This document shows, in pieces, positions 1 to 8,832 of a stretch of DNA of 64,000 bases. Both the position numbers and the translations under genes were made by a program. Every line of letters begins with the position of its first letter. The first letter of the stretch is position 1. Below the pieces are notes generated by a model, which saw nothing but the letters and a program-made list of their open reading frames with translations, did no database searches and was not told the origin of the DNA. The DNA is from an uncultured Bacteroidales bacterium (lineage in GTDB: Bacteria > Bacteroidota > Bacteroidia > Bacteroidales > ML635J-15): positions 851,140-915,139 of the forward strand of contig CAJOIT010000003.1 in assembly GCA_905234755.1 (NCBI GenBank), given 5' to 3'.

Positions 1-272
1 CGGAAATTTTAACAGGAACAAAAAATCTGGCAAACGACTGCAATATAAGCATCTACCCTAACCCGACATCAAACGAAATTACAATTTGCCTCGACAACAT
101 TCAGAATGCCGAACTTAACATCTTCTCAATCGATGGTCGTCTGCTTGACTACCGCAAGAATGTCGGCAAGGAACTAAAATACGACTTAAGCCACTACGCA
201 AAAGGCGAATACATAATAAGTATCAGTGCCGACAATAAGGTTGTTGCATCGCAAACCATAATCAAGCAATGA
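1..272 (+). CDS. 3' end of a secreted T9SS cargo protein (type A sorting domain)
   Basis: Partial gene entering from the left edge; 89 codons are visible (codons begin at base 3). The fragment reads like a T9SS type A C-terminal sorting domain: an ISIYPNPTSNE start, a central LNIFSIDGRLL strand, then KGEYIISISADNKVVASQTIIKQ-like final strands. Known role of the family: this about 80-residue domain is recognised by the Por secretion machinery and removed at the outer membrane. The passenger part lies outside the window, so the function of the whole protein cannot be told. Its TGA overlaps the ATG of xseA by 4 bases, so the two are probably co-translated despite unrelated jobs. Confidence 0.85.
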   Translation, partial: EILTGTKNLANDCNISIYPNPTSNEITICLDNIQNAELNIFSIDGRLLDYRKNVGKELKYDLSHYAKGEYIISISADNKVVASQTIIKQ

Positions 273-1642
273 GCGAAGAACCACGCACATACACGCTTGC
301 CGAACTCCAACGGGAAATAAAGGAAAGCCTGTCGGAAAGTTTTCCCTTTGCGGTTTGGATTGTTGCCGAGATAAACACGCTCACACGCCACCGCAGTGGA
401 CACTGCTACATGGAACTTGTGCAAAAATCAAAGACATCGAACAGCATTGTCGCTCAGGCACGCGCAACAATCTGGGCGAACAAGTTCAGCTTCATATCGG
501 CATATTTTGAAAGCGAAACCGACAGGGAACTCGCCGAAGGCATGAACGTTATGCTTCAAGTCGCTATAACCTATCACGAAGTTTATGGCATGTCGCTCAA
601 TGTGTTGGGCATAAACCCCACCTACACTATCGGCGATGTAGAACGCGCCAAGAAGGAAATAATCGACAGGCTGATAAACGAAGGCGTCTTCGACATGAAC
701 AAAAAGCAGGAACTTCCTTCTGTTATCCAGAACATTGCAGTAATTTCATCAAGCACAGCTGCTGGCTATGGCGACTTCGTCAACCATCTGGAAACCAACA
801 TGTACGGCTACCACATAAATGTAACTTTGTACGAAGCTGCAATGCAAGGCGAATTGACTGAGCAATCGGTTTTGGATGCCCTAAATCGCATTGGCGATGA
901 ATACGAAAATTATGATGCTGTTGCAATAATCCGTGGTGGCGGTTCAAAAAACGACCTCTCGTGGTTCGACAACTACAACATCGCCTACATGGTTACTCAG
1001 TTCCCACTTCCTGTGATTTCTGGAATCGGACACGAACGCGACGAATCCATTGTCGATATGGTGGCTCACACACGCATGAAAACGCCGACCGCAGTCGCCA
1101 ACTTCATAATCGACTACAATTCAAAGTTCGAGGAACAGATAGATTCCACTTCATCCGAAATTTTTGGCATTGCAAAAGATTTCCTGATGAGCAGCGAAAT
1201 GTACCTCAACAACATGACCATGAGCATAATGAAGGTGCGCACCCGTCTTTCGAAGGACACCGAACGCTGCGACAGGATAATGTCGGAAATACGCAACTCG
1301 TTGAATGTGCGGATGAAGGAAGAGGAAATGAATCTTAACATGATTGCCAAGAAAATTGAAACCTCTCCCAAGCACTTCATTTCCGAACAGGAAAACCATA
1401 TAAATGGCATAAAGGAACTTATGGTTCGTACCACCAAACATCGCATTGAGAAAGCAAACGAGAAGCTCAGTTTCCTCGAGCATCGCCTTACCCTCAACGA
1501 CCCGCGGACAATCCTAAAGCGCGGCTACTCCATCACACGCATCAACGGCAAGGTCGTAAACAACGACCTCGAAGCCAACGATGGCGACATTATGGAAACG
1601 ATATTGTATGATGGGAAGATTACGAGTGTAGTAAAGAAATAA
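269..1642 (+). CDS. xseA: Exodeoxyribonuclease VII large subunit
   Basis: 457 residues, full length for XseA. The N-terminal about 110 residues form the OB-fold nucleic-acid-binding part (RTYTLAELQREIKESLSESF, with VWIVAEI typical of XseA). The central catalytic domain has the family stretch IAVISSSTAAGYGDF, the glycine-rich AIIRGGGSKNDLSWFDN and PVISGIGHERDESIVDMVAHTRMKTPTAVANF, followed by a long coiled coil and a C-terminal RGYSITRINGKVV segment. ExoVII degrades single-stranded DNA into oligonucleotides with the small subunit XseB. XseB usually follows xseA, but no xseB-like ORF is present here; the next gene is an unrelated Fic protein. Start is the ATG overlapping the upstream TGA. Confidence 0.96.
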   Translation: MSEEPRTYTLAELQREIKESLSESFPFAVWIVAEINTLTRHRSGHCYMELVQKSKTSNSIVAQARATIWANKFSFISAYFESETDRELAEGMNVMLQVAITYHEVYGMSLNVLGINPTYTIGDVERAKKEIIDRLINEGVFDMNKKQELPSVIQNIAVISSSTAAGYGDFVNHLETNMYGYHINVTLYEAAMQGELTEQSVLDALNRIGDEYENYDAVAIIRGGGSKNDLSWFDNYNIAYMVTQFPLPVISGIGHERDESIVDMVAHTRMKTPTAVANFIIDYNSKFEEQIDSTSSEIFGIAKDFLMSSEMYLNNMTMSIMKVRTRLSKDTERCDRIMSEIRNSLNVRMKEEEMNLNMIAKKIETSPKHFISEQENHINGIKELMVRTTKHRIEKANEKLSFLEHRLTLNDPRTILKRGYSITRINGKVVNNDLEANDGDIMETILYDGKITSVVKK

Positions 1643-1688
1643 AAATCAAAGTATTACAATCATCTCAACTCCAATTGCGGTCAATAAG

Positions 1689-1764
1689 CCGCAAAATATG
1701 CGGACAATTTTAATTACTTAACCGCAAAAAGTGCGGATTAAATTTTGTTATTAACCGCAAAAGC
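1689..1764. repeat. Phased operator-like array (33-bp period) before the Fic gene
   Basis: Three copies of an ACCGCAAAA-type word start at 1689, 1722 and 1755, exactly 33 bp apart, about three helical turns. The first two are full dyads, CCGCAAAATATGCGG (1689-1703) and CCGCAAAAAGTGCGG (1722-1736); the third is the left half site only (1755-1764). The sequence between copies is also related, so this is a degenerate 33-bp tandem repeat. The third copy lies between the -33 and -7 elements of the promoter of the downstream gene. Repression by a DNA-binding protein, possibly the Fic protein through its C-terminal winged helix, is inferred. Confidence 0.75.
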
Positions 1765-1774
1765 ATTATTTTTG
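1744..1774 (+). promoter_or_regulatory. Bacteroidota-type promoter of the Fic gene
   Basis: TTTG at 1744-1747, a 19-bp spacer, then TATTTTTG at 1767-1774, a perfect match to the TTTG-N19-TAnnTTTG primary promoter of Bacteroides. The expected start of transcription near 1781 leaves a leader of under 20 nt to the ATG at 1799. The third operator repeat lies inside the spacer. Confidence 0.8.
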
Positions 1775-1798
1775 TGGCGATTAAAAAGAGAAAGAGGT

Positions 1799-3085
1799 AT
1801 GTATATTCACGAATACGATAACTGGACTGACTTTACATGGAATGCCGACTTTGTCATCGATATGCTGTCCGAAGCGGATCGGGCAATAGGCTTCTTATCG
1901 GGCAGACTAAAGGAAATCGGGTTCGACACACAGATGCAAGCCACATTGGAAAACATAACCAATGACATCATATTTTCATCTGAGATAGAAGGCGTTGATT
2001 TGAACGTTGACGAAGTAAGATCGTCAATTGCAAGGAAACTTGGCATAAGCATTCCAAACGAAAAGGACTCGACTCATTACATCGAAGGAATTGTTGAAAT
2101 GATGCTCGATGCAATATATCACTACGACACGCTACTGTCCGACGAAAGGCTTTTCGGTTGGCACTCCACCCTATTCCCCAACGGACGTAGCGGCTATGCT
2201 CAAATAAATGTCGGAAAATACAGAACCGAAGGCATGAAAGTTATATCGGGAGCGTTTGGTCGTGAACGGATACATTATGTTGCACCTACCGCAGAATCGG
2301 TACCGCACGAAATGCAGAAATTCATCGACTGGTTCAACAATCCCGAAGTAAAGCCTTCGCTGGTAAAGTCTGCTATTGCGCATTTCTGGTTTGTGTGCAT
2401 ACATCCTTTCGACGACGGCAACGGACGAATTGCACGCGCATTGTCGGACATGGTGCTTTCGCAGATTGACAAAAGCAAATTCCGTTACTTCAGCGTATCG
2501 CGGCAAATTTGCGCCGACAAGAAGAAATACTACAAGGTGCTGGAACGAGTTTCACGCAACGACCACGACATTACCGAATGGATAATCTGGTATCTTCAGT
2601 GCATTGTCGATGCCGTAAAGTCGGCTGATTCGGTATTGAGCGGCATACTTTGCAAAACAGTCTTCTGGCATACACATTCGGAAGTCCCAATGAGCAAAAG
2701 ACAGAAGGATATGCTTAGGATTTTCCTTGACGGGCAACAGAAACTTACTGTCAAGAACTGGAGCGGAAATGCCAAAGTATCACACGACACCGCTGCCCGC
2801 GACATCGACGACCTTGTTCAAAAAGGAGTATTATGCCCAACCAAAGGCCAAGTAAGAAACGTGTCGTACAACTTCATTTACACAAAACAGAGCGATTTTA
2901 TGCAGCATTTCAGCGACGTAGCCATAGAAAACAGAGATGGAAACAACTACATTTCCACACTTTTCGACAATACAGAAATGCTAACCGAAAAAATCGACGA
3001 CCTTGATATTCTACGTCTCCAGCAAGACGAAATAAACATAGAAGACTTGATGTGGAAATATTTCGCTTGGAAAATTGAAGACTAG
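1799..3085 (+). CDS. Fic family protein (DUF4172-type) with C-terminal winged helix
   Basis: 428 residues from the ATG at 1799, chosen because it follows AAAGAGG and the promoter; an in-frame start at 1745 would lie inside the promoter. The N-terminus (YIHEYDNWTDFTWN) resembles the DUF4172 domain found ahead of Fic. An inhibitory-helix motif (S/T)xxxE(G/N) is visible as SSEIEG near residue 60, and the Fic core HPFDDGNGRIAR lies near residue 202. All catalytic positions of HPFx(D/N)GNGRxxR are intact, so AMP transfer to a hydroxyl target, held off by the N-terminal glutamate, is expected from the family. The C-terminus (around LTVKNWSGNAKVSHDTAARDIDDL) looks like a winged helix. No partner gene is next to it. 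Target unknown. Confidence 0.9.
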   Translation: MYIHEYDNWTDFTWNADFVIDMLSEADRAIGFLSGRLKEIGFDTQMQATLENITNDIIFSSEIEGVDLNVDEVRSSIARKLGISIPNEKDSTHYIEGIVEMMLDAIYHYDTLLSDERLFGWHSTLFPNGRSGYAQINVGKYRTEGMKVISGAFGRERIHYVAPTAESVPHEMQKFIDWFNNPEVKPSLVKSAIAHFWFVCIHPFDDGNGRIARALSDMVLSQIDKSKFRYFSVSRQICADKKKYYKVLERVSRNDHDITEWIIWYLQCIVDAVKSADSVLSGILCKTVFWHTHSEVPMSKRQKDMLRIFLDGQQKLTVKNWSGNAKVSHDTAARDIDDLVQKGVLCPTKGQVRNVSYNFIYTKQSDFMQHFSDVAIENRDGNNYISTLFDNTEMLTEKIDDLDILRLQQDEINIEDLMWKYFAWKIED

Positions 3086-3177
3086 GATTTTCCCCTAGAT
3101 TGTGACCTATATCAGTTTCGGGACATTGTGGCATAATTGGATGATTTTTGCATAACAAAAATGAATGGTTGTATATT

Positions 3178-3208
3178 TGTAGGGGCAGGTTTCAAACCTA
3201 CCCCTACA
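3178..3208. repeat. Palindromic repeat TGTAGGGG...CCCCTACA between convergent genes
   Basis: Two 15-bp arms around a single central base: left TGTAGGGGCAGGTTT, right AAACCTACCCCTACA, with one C/A mismatch (the other strand would form a G-U pair in RNA). It lies between the convergent Fic and ileS genes and could act as a bidirectional terminator, although there is no clear T tract. A related palindrome lies at 55660-55689. Confidence 0.6.
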
Positions 3209-3243
3209 ATATAACAACCACATTAAATTATTTAATTCTTCGA

Positions 3244-6200
3244 TTATTCCCTTACAACCGAAATATTAACGTTCACCTCGTTAACCTCGATTTCGGTTCC
3301 ACCGTCAACCTTGTCAACAATCTCTATTGAGTTTGCAAGCGTCTGACCGCAAATGTAGTTGCGGTAGTGGTCAATTGCAGTGTCGAGTTCTGCAGCAGAC
3401 TGAATCTTAACGCGGATGCGGTCGGTAATGTCGAAATTGCTGTCCTTGCGGATGTTCTGTATCCTGTTGACAAATTCGCGGGCAATACCTTCCTCAACGA
3501 GTTCGGGAGTAACGTTAATGTCAAGAGCAACAGTGTATTTGCCTTCGTTTGCAACGAGCCATCCCGGAATGTCCTCGGAGTTGATTTCAACATCGGCAGT
3601 TGTTATTGCAACTTCCTGTCCTTCAACATTCAGAACAAAATTGTCGTTACGTTCGAGCGAAGCAATGTCCTTCTGCGACATCAGCGAAATTGCATTTGCA
3701 ACCTGCTTCATAATCTTGCCGTAACGCGGTCCCAAAACCTTGAAGTTCGCCTTGATCTTCTTTACCAAGAAATCTGACGAATCGTCCAGAATCTGGATTT
3801 CCTTGATGTTGGTTTCGGTCTTGATAATCTGTTCTACCTTAGCCATTTGCTCTGCAAAGTCATCAGAAACAGACGGAACCATAATCTTTTGCAAAGGCTG
3901 GCGAACCTTGATGCTGACCTTGCGACGCAAACCGAGTATCATCGACGAAATAGTCTGTGCCATTTCCATACGTTCCTCAAGGTTCTTGTCAATTACCGAC
4001 TCGTCAACCTTCGGGAAATAAGCAAGATGAACCGACTGGTAGTTTTCCTTGCTGGTTATCGAGTTAAGGTCGCGATACATCTTGTCCATATAGAACGGTG
4101 CTATCGGCGAAGCAATCTTTGCAATGGTTACCAAGCAGGTATAAAGTGTCTGGTAAGCCGAAATCTTGTCCTCGTCGTATTCTCCGCCCCAGTAGCGCTT
4201 TCTGCCGAGACGTACATACCAGTTGCTCAGGTGATCCATCACGAAAGTCTGAATCAGACGGCCTGCCTTGGTATTTTCGTACGATTCGTAGGATTCGCCA
4301 ACTTCCTTAACCAACGAGTTGAGCAAGCTGAGAATCCAACGGTCGAGTTCGGGACGTTTTTCAAACGGAACATCAGGCTCTGCGTAGGTGAAGTTGTCGG
4401 TGTTGGCGTACATTGCAAAGAAATTATAGGTGTTGTACAATGTTCCGAAGAATTTACGCTTCACCTCGTCAACTCCAGCAATGTCGAACTTGAGGTTGTC
4501 CCAAGCCTGTGCATTGGTAATCATATACCAGCGAACTGGGTCGGCGCCATACTTGTCGATGGTTTCGAAAGGATTGACGGCATTGCCAAGTCGCTTCGAC
4601 ATCTTGTTGCCGTTTTTGTCGAGAACCAAGCCGTTGGAAATGATATTCTTATATGCTACGCTGTCGAAAATCATTGTAGCAATTGCGTGCAATGTGAAGA
4701 ACCAGCCACGAGTCTGGTCAACGCCTTCAGCGATGAAATCAGCGGGGAACAACTTGTCGAAGTTTTCCTTGTTCTCGAACGGATAATGCCACTGTGCGTA
4801 AGGCATTGCACCAGAATCGAACCAAACATCAATAAGGTCGGGTTCGCGGAACATCTTGCGTCCGTCCGATGCAACAAGCACAATCTCATCAACGTAAGGA
4901 CGATGCAAGTCGAGTTTTTCGTAGTTTTCCTTGGTATATTTTCCAACCTCGAAGCCCTTCCACGGATAATCCTTCATATATCCCTTTGCGATGGACTTGT
5001 CCATTTCGGCGTAGAGTTCCTCGACAGAACCTATGCACTTGCGTTCGCTTGCGTCTTCGGTGCTCCAGATTGGCAACGGAGTTCCCCAGTAGCGTGAACG
5101 GCTGAGGTTCCAGTCAACAAGGTTTTCGAGCCATTTTCCGAAACGGCCTTCACCAGTGCTCTGTGGCTTCCAGTTGATAGTCTTGTTGAGTTCTATCATG
5201 CGGTCGCGCATAGCAGTCGACTTAATGAACCATGAATCAAGAGGATAGTAAAGAACTGGCTTGTCGGTACGCCAGCAGTGCGGATAGTTGTGAGTGTGCT
5301 TTTCGATCTTGAAAGCCTTGCCGTCCTGCTTCAATTCGATGCAGAGGCGAATGTTCAAGTCCTCGTCCTTTGCTGCGGCATCAGCATCATATTTTCCATC
5401 CTGATTGTACTTGGGATCGTATGCGTTCTTAACGAAGCAACCCTCGTACTTGGAATACAAATCCTTGTTTATGTTGTTCTTGACGAATTCGGGGTCGAGG
5501 TCGCTCATAAGGAAGAACTTTCCTGTACGGTCAACCATCGGACGGAAATCGCCCTTGCTGTTGATAATCATTACCAGAGGAGGAATTCCAGCTGCCTTTG
5601 CAACCTTATTATCGTCGGCACCGAATGTCGGAGCAATGTGGACGATACCAGTACCGTCTTCGGTTGTTACATAGTCGCCAGGAATTACGCGGAAAGCTCC
5701 GTCGGCAGGCTTAACCCACGGGAAAATCTGATCGTAACGCATATCGAGAAGGTCTTCGCCAGTGTATTCGGCAACAATTCTGTAAGGAATTACCTTGTCG
5801 CGGTGCTTGTATTCCTCGAGCGGAAGTTCTGCGCCCTGCGGATTCAGGTATGCGTTAACCCTTTCCTTTGCCATTACAACTGTAACAGGCTCGCCAGTGT
5901 ACATATTATATGTGCGAACAGCAACGTATGCAATCTTGCGTCCAACACAAAGTGCTGTGTTTGATGGCAAAGTCCACGGGGTGGTTGTCCAAGCGATGAA
6001 ATAAGGCTTTCCCCAACCAGTCATTTCGGGCTTTGGATCGCAGATTGCGAACTGGGCGGTAACTGTGGTGTCCTTTACATCGCGGTAACAACCCGGCTGG
6101 TTAAGTTCGTGGGTGCTAAGACCAGTACCAGCAGCAGGTGAATATGGCTGAATGGTGTAGCCCTTGTAAAGCAAGTTCTTGTTGTAGAGCTGTTTCAACA

Positions 6201-6690
6201 ACCACCACAAAGTCTCGATGTAGCGGTTGTCGTAGGTAATGTACGGATTTTCGAGGTCAACCCAGTAGCCGACGCGCTCGGTAAGGTCGGTCCAGTGGCT
6301 GGTGTATTTCATTACTTCGCGGCGGCAGGTGTCGTTGTAGTCGCTAACCGAAATCTTCTTGCCGATGTCTTCCTTTGTGATGCCGAGGGTCTTTTCAACG
6401 CCAAGTTCCACAGGCAGACCATGGGTGTCCCAACCGGCCTTACGGTCAACCTTGTGACCAGTCAAAGTCTTGTAGCGGCATACGACATCCTTAATTGTTC
6501 GTGCCATAACATGGTGGATACCAGGCATTCCGTTTGCCGATGGCGGTCCTTCGAAGAAGATGAAAGGCTTGCAGCCTTCGCGGGTTTCTATACTCTTGTG
6601 AAAGGTGTCCTCTTTTGCCCAGAGGACCTTCATTTCGTTGTTAATCTCAAATAAATCGAGTTGCTTATACTCGGAAAATTTCTTTGTCAT
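3244..6690 (-). CDS. ileS: Isoleucyl-tRNA synthetase
   Basis: 1148 residues; the start is the ATG of MTKKFSEYKQ, behind a TAnnTTTG box, rather than an in-frame start 24 nt upstream. The class I signature appears as GMPGIHH (residues 54-60) and KMSKR near residue 695, with the long CP1 editing insertion between them (TTTPWTLPSNTAL is the editing-site motif). The length and the GPPSANGMPGIHH form are those of the longer, eukaryote-like clade of bacterial IleRS, common in Bacteroidota and in general less sensitive to mupirocin; that phenotype is inferred. Monocistronic, convergent with the Fic gene. Confidence 0.97.
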   Translation of the reverse strand: MTKKFSEYKQLDLFEINNEMKVLWAKEDTFHKSIETREGCKPFIFFEGPPSANGMPGIHHVMARTIKDVVCRYKTLTGHKVDRKAGWDTHGLPVELGVEKTLGITKEDIGKKISVSDYNDTCRREVMKYTSHWTDLTERVGYWVDLENPYITYDNRYIETLWWLLKQLYNKNLLYKGYTIQPYSPAAGTGLSTHELNQPGCYRDVKDTTVTAQFAICDPKPEMTGWGKPYFIAWTTTPWTLPSNTALCVGRKIAYVAVRTYNMYTGEPVTVVMAKERVNAYLNPQGAELPLEEYKHRDKVIPYRIVAEYTGEDLLDMRYDQIFPWVKPADGAFRVIPGDYVTTEDGTGIVHIAPTFGADDNKVAKAAGIPPLVMIINSKGDFRPMVDRTGKFFLMSDLDPEFVKNNINKDLYSKYEGCFVKNAYDPKYNQDGKYDADAAAKDEDLNIRLCIELKQDGKAFKIEKHTHNYPHCWRTDKPVLYYPLDSWFIKSTAMRDRMIELNKTINWKPQSTGEGRFGKWLENLVDWNLSRSRYWGTPLPIWSTEDASERKCIGSVEELYAEMDKSIAKGYMKDYPWKGFEVGKYTKENYEKLDLHRPYVDEIVLVASDGRKMFREPDLIDVWFDSGAMPYAQWHYPFENKENFDKLFPADFIAEGVDQTRGWFFTLHAIATMIFDSVAYKNIISNGLVLDKNGNKMSKRLGNAVNPFETIDKYGADPVRWYMITNAQAWDNLKFDIAGVDEVKRKFFGTLYNTYNFFAMYANTDNFTYAEPDVPFEKRPELDRWILSLLNSLVKEVGESYESYENTKAGRLIQTFVMDHLSNWYVRLGRKRYWGGEYDEDKISAYQTLYTCLVTIAKIASPIAPFYMDKMYRDLNSITSKENYQSVHLAYFPKVDESVIDKNLEERMEMAQTISSMILGLRRKVSIKVRQPLQKIMVPSVSDDFAEQMAKVEQIIKTETNIKEIQILDDSSDFLVKKIKANFKVLGPRYGKIMKQVANAISLMSQKDIASLERNDNFVLNVEGQEVAITTADVEINSEDIPGWLVANEGKYTVALDINVTPELVEEGIAREFVNRIQNIRKDSNFDITDRIRVKIQSAAELDTAIDHYRNYICGQTLANSIEIVDKVDGGTEIEVNEVNVNISVVRE

Positions 6691-6711
6691 TGTACAATTT
6701 TTAAAGTGGTG

Positions 6712-6719
6712 CAAAAATA
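6712..6719 (-). promoter_or_regulatory. -7 box of ileS
   Basis: On the minus strand reads TATTTTTG, a perfect TAnnTTTG. No convincing TTTG at the -33 position. It sits 22 nt upstream of the chosen start and overlaps the longer in-frame start, which argues against the latter. Confidence 0.6.
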
Positions 6720-6726
6720 CAATTTA

Positions 6727-6757
6727 TTTACGATTTACGAATGACGATTTACGGATT
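6727..6757. repeat. Short direct repeat ACGATTTACG(A/G)
   Basis: The word ACGATTTACG occurs twice 15 bp apart in the divergent spacer between ileS and the nucleotidyltransferase gene. It may be simple-sequence intergenic drift; no function can be assigned. Confidence 0.4.
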
Positions 6758-6786
6758 TAATTGGCTTTAATTATTTCAAATTATTC

Positions 6787-6815
6787 TTGCATTTCAAAAA
6801 AAACATATACCTTTG
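6787..6815 (+). promoter_or_regulatory. Promoter of the MNT/HEPN pair
   Basis: TTG at 6787-6789, an 18-bp spacer, TACCTTTG at 6808-6815. The TTG inside the -7 box opens the longest reading frame but cannot be translated from this promoter, so the ATG at 6837 is the start. Confidence 0.7.
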
Positions 6816-6836
6816 CAATATAAGAAATTACCCGAA

Positions 6837-7151
6837 ATGAGACGACAAGGCATTGTTGAAAGGATCAGAAGCGAAGCAAGCAAGCTTAAACCGAAAGTAC
6901 AGACAATACTTTACGGTTCGGAAGCGCGTGGCGATGCAAGACCAGATTCCGACATTGACCTCTTGATGCTTGTTGATGCCGACAAACTCACATACAGCGA
7001 CAAAGACAACATCATTGCTCCATTTTACGACATTGAACTTGATACAGGCATCATTATCAGTACTATTGTAATGCTTCGCAAGGAATGGGAAAATCGTCCG
7101 TTCCTGACTCCTTTCCAATATAATGTTAGAAACGAAGGAATAACGCTATGA
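6837..7151 (+). CDS. Minimal nucleotidyltransferase (MNT) antitoxin-type protein
   Basis: 104 residues from the ATG at 6837. The polymerase-beta-like nucleotidyltransferase motif GSEARGDARPDSDIDLL (GSxxRG...SDxD) is intact near residues 31-47, giving the metal-binding aspartates. Proteins of this size paired with HEPN proteins form type VII toxin-antitoxin systems in which MNT adenylylates the HEPN partner (established for such pairs). Its TGA overlaps the ATG of the HEPN gene (ATGA), the usual arrangement. The third catalytic acidic residue is probably in the following beta strand (YDIELDTG). Confidence 0.88.
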   Translation: MRRQGIVERIRSEASKLKPKVQTILYGSEARGDARPDSDIDLLMLVDADKLTYSDKDNIIAPFYDIELDTGIIISTIVMLRKEWENRPFLTPFQYNVRNEGITL

Positions 7152-7552
7152 AAAACGAATTGACAAACGAGAACTATGATGCTCTGTCGAAATACAGACA
7201 GGAACGCGCACACGAAACATTAGCGGAAATTCCTTTCCTATACGAAAAAGGATTCTACAATACAGCGACAAATCGTCTTTATTATGCCTGCTATTATGCT
7301 GCGGTAGCATTATTGACCAAATACCACATTTCAACAAGCACACACGCAGGAGTTAAGACCTTGCTTGGACTGCATTTTGTTTCAAAAGGACTTATTACAA
7401 AAGAGAGCGGAAGGGCATTCTCAAATTTATACGACTGCAGACAACGCGGTGACTATGAAGAATTTGTATATTCAACTCGTGAAGAAATAGATGAACTTTA
7501 TCCCAAAGCACAACGCTTCATAGAAGAAGTTGACTCACTACTTAATAGATAA
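7148..7552 (+). CDS. HEPN domain protein (putative toxin of MNT/HEPN pair)
   Basis: 134 residues, mainly helical. The HEPN core is seen in FYNTATNRLYYACYYAAVALL (about residues 36-56) and in the helix ending LYDCRQRGDYEEF (about residues 96-108). The RNase form of HEPN has R-X4-6-H; here the arginine is followed by RGDY rather than a clear histidine, the COG1895-like form. Toxicity and RNase activity are therefore inferred from the family and from the translationally coupled MNT gene. No other defence gene is adjacent. Confidence 0.85.
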   Translation: MKNELTNENYDALSKYRQERAHETLAEIPFLYEKGFYNTATNRLYYACYYAAVALLTKYHISTSTHAGVKTLLGLHFVSKGLITKESGRAFSNLYDCRQRGDYEEFVYSTREEIDELYPKAQRFIEEVDSLLNR

Positions 7553-7581
7553 CAACAATTAAGAGATTACTACCATTGTTG

Positions 7582-7622
7582 CAAAAACAACAGCAGCCGA
7601 CCGTAGCCGACTGCCGTAATTT
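7582..7622. repeat. Intergenic repeat, copy 1 (CAGCCGACC...GTAGCCGA)
   Basis: About 40 bp closely similar to 10177-10216: both read CAAAAA..CAGCCGACC..GTAGCCGA.TGCC.TAATTT. The two copies lie downstream and upstream of the duplicated lipoprotein genes. A diverged third version follows 8870. Probably a by-product of the tandem duplication. Confidence 0.55.
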
Positions 7623-7641
7623 ATTATTCTAAAGTCATAAG

Positions 7642-8811
7642 TTATTGTGTGACAACTGCCCTAACAGATTGTCCGCAAAAACGACTGCCGTAGTCCATTG
7701 CGCAAATGTCCGAATTGAAGAAAAGAATCCAAGCACCTTCTGGAGCATCGGTGCCGAGCGAACTCGTCCAGTAGCCACCGTATGAGCCTGCCCCATGATA
7801 ACTGCCATCGTAACGATTGTCGGCGGCAGGCAGAAATAGGGAATTGCCATTAGGACCGACAAACAAGCACCCATTTACTCCGTTCTGATTCGACCAAGTT
7901 ACGGAACATCTATTTTTCAGTTCAGCCATCTCATTGTAAGTTGGCATTCTCCAGCCCGCATTCCAGTTGGCTTTGGCGGCATCGTCGGAAGCCTGCAAAA
8001 TGGTCAAGTTATCAGTAAAGCCATTATAACCATCGTTTGGATTATTACAATATTTCGTTAAGGTATATTCGGCACCATTGCACCATATATATGTACTCCA
8101 GTCATATGTTTCTCTAGGACTTGTATCGCCCCATGCAAAATAGTCGCCATAAGCAAACGGTGAATCTGCACCTACATTGCAAGTCGCCCATTTCGTGCCA
8201 CTCGGAAGTCCAAGGTCGACATAATCATGACCGTTTACACTAGCGGTAACTCCCAAACTCCACTGAGCATACAAAGTTATATTTTCCGTAATGGTAATTT
8301 CCTGAGAATCAGCGTATGGTTCGCCACTTCCGTCAGTTGCAGTATTCCAACCTGTAAACCAATTGTTTTCTTTTGAGAAAGCACTTGTTGTAAGCGTACG
8401 TGTTTCCCCTGGCAATAAAATCATAGGAGCCATTTCGCCAGTTCCTCCGTTGGCATCGAATGTTATCGTTACAGAATCGACTGGCGCCGGGCTTGGCCTT
8501 GGATTTGTACATTTCCACTGCGCATACAAGGTCATATTATAGGTAACTGTTATTGTTTGCCCGTCACTATAGTTTGTACCACTACCCTCCTTCATAACGC
8601 TCCAGTTGACAAATGCGTAATTTTCGCGTGTGAACGAATTAAGCGTTAGCGCCTGCGCTACACCATCAGTAAATGTTTGGGGCGTCATCGTGCCTGTTCC
8701 ACCATTCGCATTGAAGGATACCGTATAAGTTTCCTTTTTCTTGCATCCGCAAATCGCTATCATTCCCGCCAAGGAAAAGATTGCAACCATAATAGGTAAA
8801 GTCCTTTTCAT
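7642..8811 (-). CDS. Lipoprotein with Listeria-Bacteroides repeats and FISUMP-like C-terminus (paralogue 1)
   Basis: 389 residues. The signal peptide MKRTLPIMVAIFSLAGMIAICGC ends in a lipobox-type cysteine. Two Listeria-Bacteroides (InlB B-type) repeats follow, each with a VxFNANGGTGTM...YAQW pattern, around residues 28-100 and 115-190. The C-terminal about 190 residues begin GHDYVDLGLPSGTKWATCNVGA...YGDYFAWG and end in SVRAVV, a Bacteroidota family related to FISUMP/DUF1566 domains. Expected to be surface or periplasmic; ligand unknown. A TACTTTTG box on the minus strand (8836-8843) supports the start. The next gene upstream is a paralogue. Confidence 0.85.
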   Translation of the reverse strand: MKRTLPIMVAIFSLAGMIAICGCKKKETYTVSFNANGGTGTMTPQTFTDGVAQALTLNSFTRENYAFVNWSVMKEGSGTNYSDGQTITVTYNMTLYAQWKCTNPRPSPAPVDSVTITFDANGGTGEMAPMILLPGETRTLTTSAFSKENNWFTGWNTATDGSGEPYADSQEITITENITLYAQWSLGVTASVNGHDYVDLGLPSGTKWATCNVGADSPFAYGDYFAWGDTSPRETYDWSTYIWCNGAEYTLTKYCNNPNDGYNGFTDNLTILQASDDAAKANWNAGWRMPTYNEMAELKNRCSVTWSNQNGVNGCLFVGPNGNSLFLPAADNRYDGSYHGAGSYGGYWTSSLGTDAPEGAWILFFNSDICAMDYGSRFCGQSVRAVVTQ

Positions 8812-8832
8812 ATTATATACGCTTTATTTTAG

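Noticed and set aside
3847..5097. 416-codon open frame on the plus strand
   Set aside because: Fully antisense to ileS, without signal, motif or promoter; a shadow of codon bias in the real gene.
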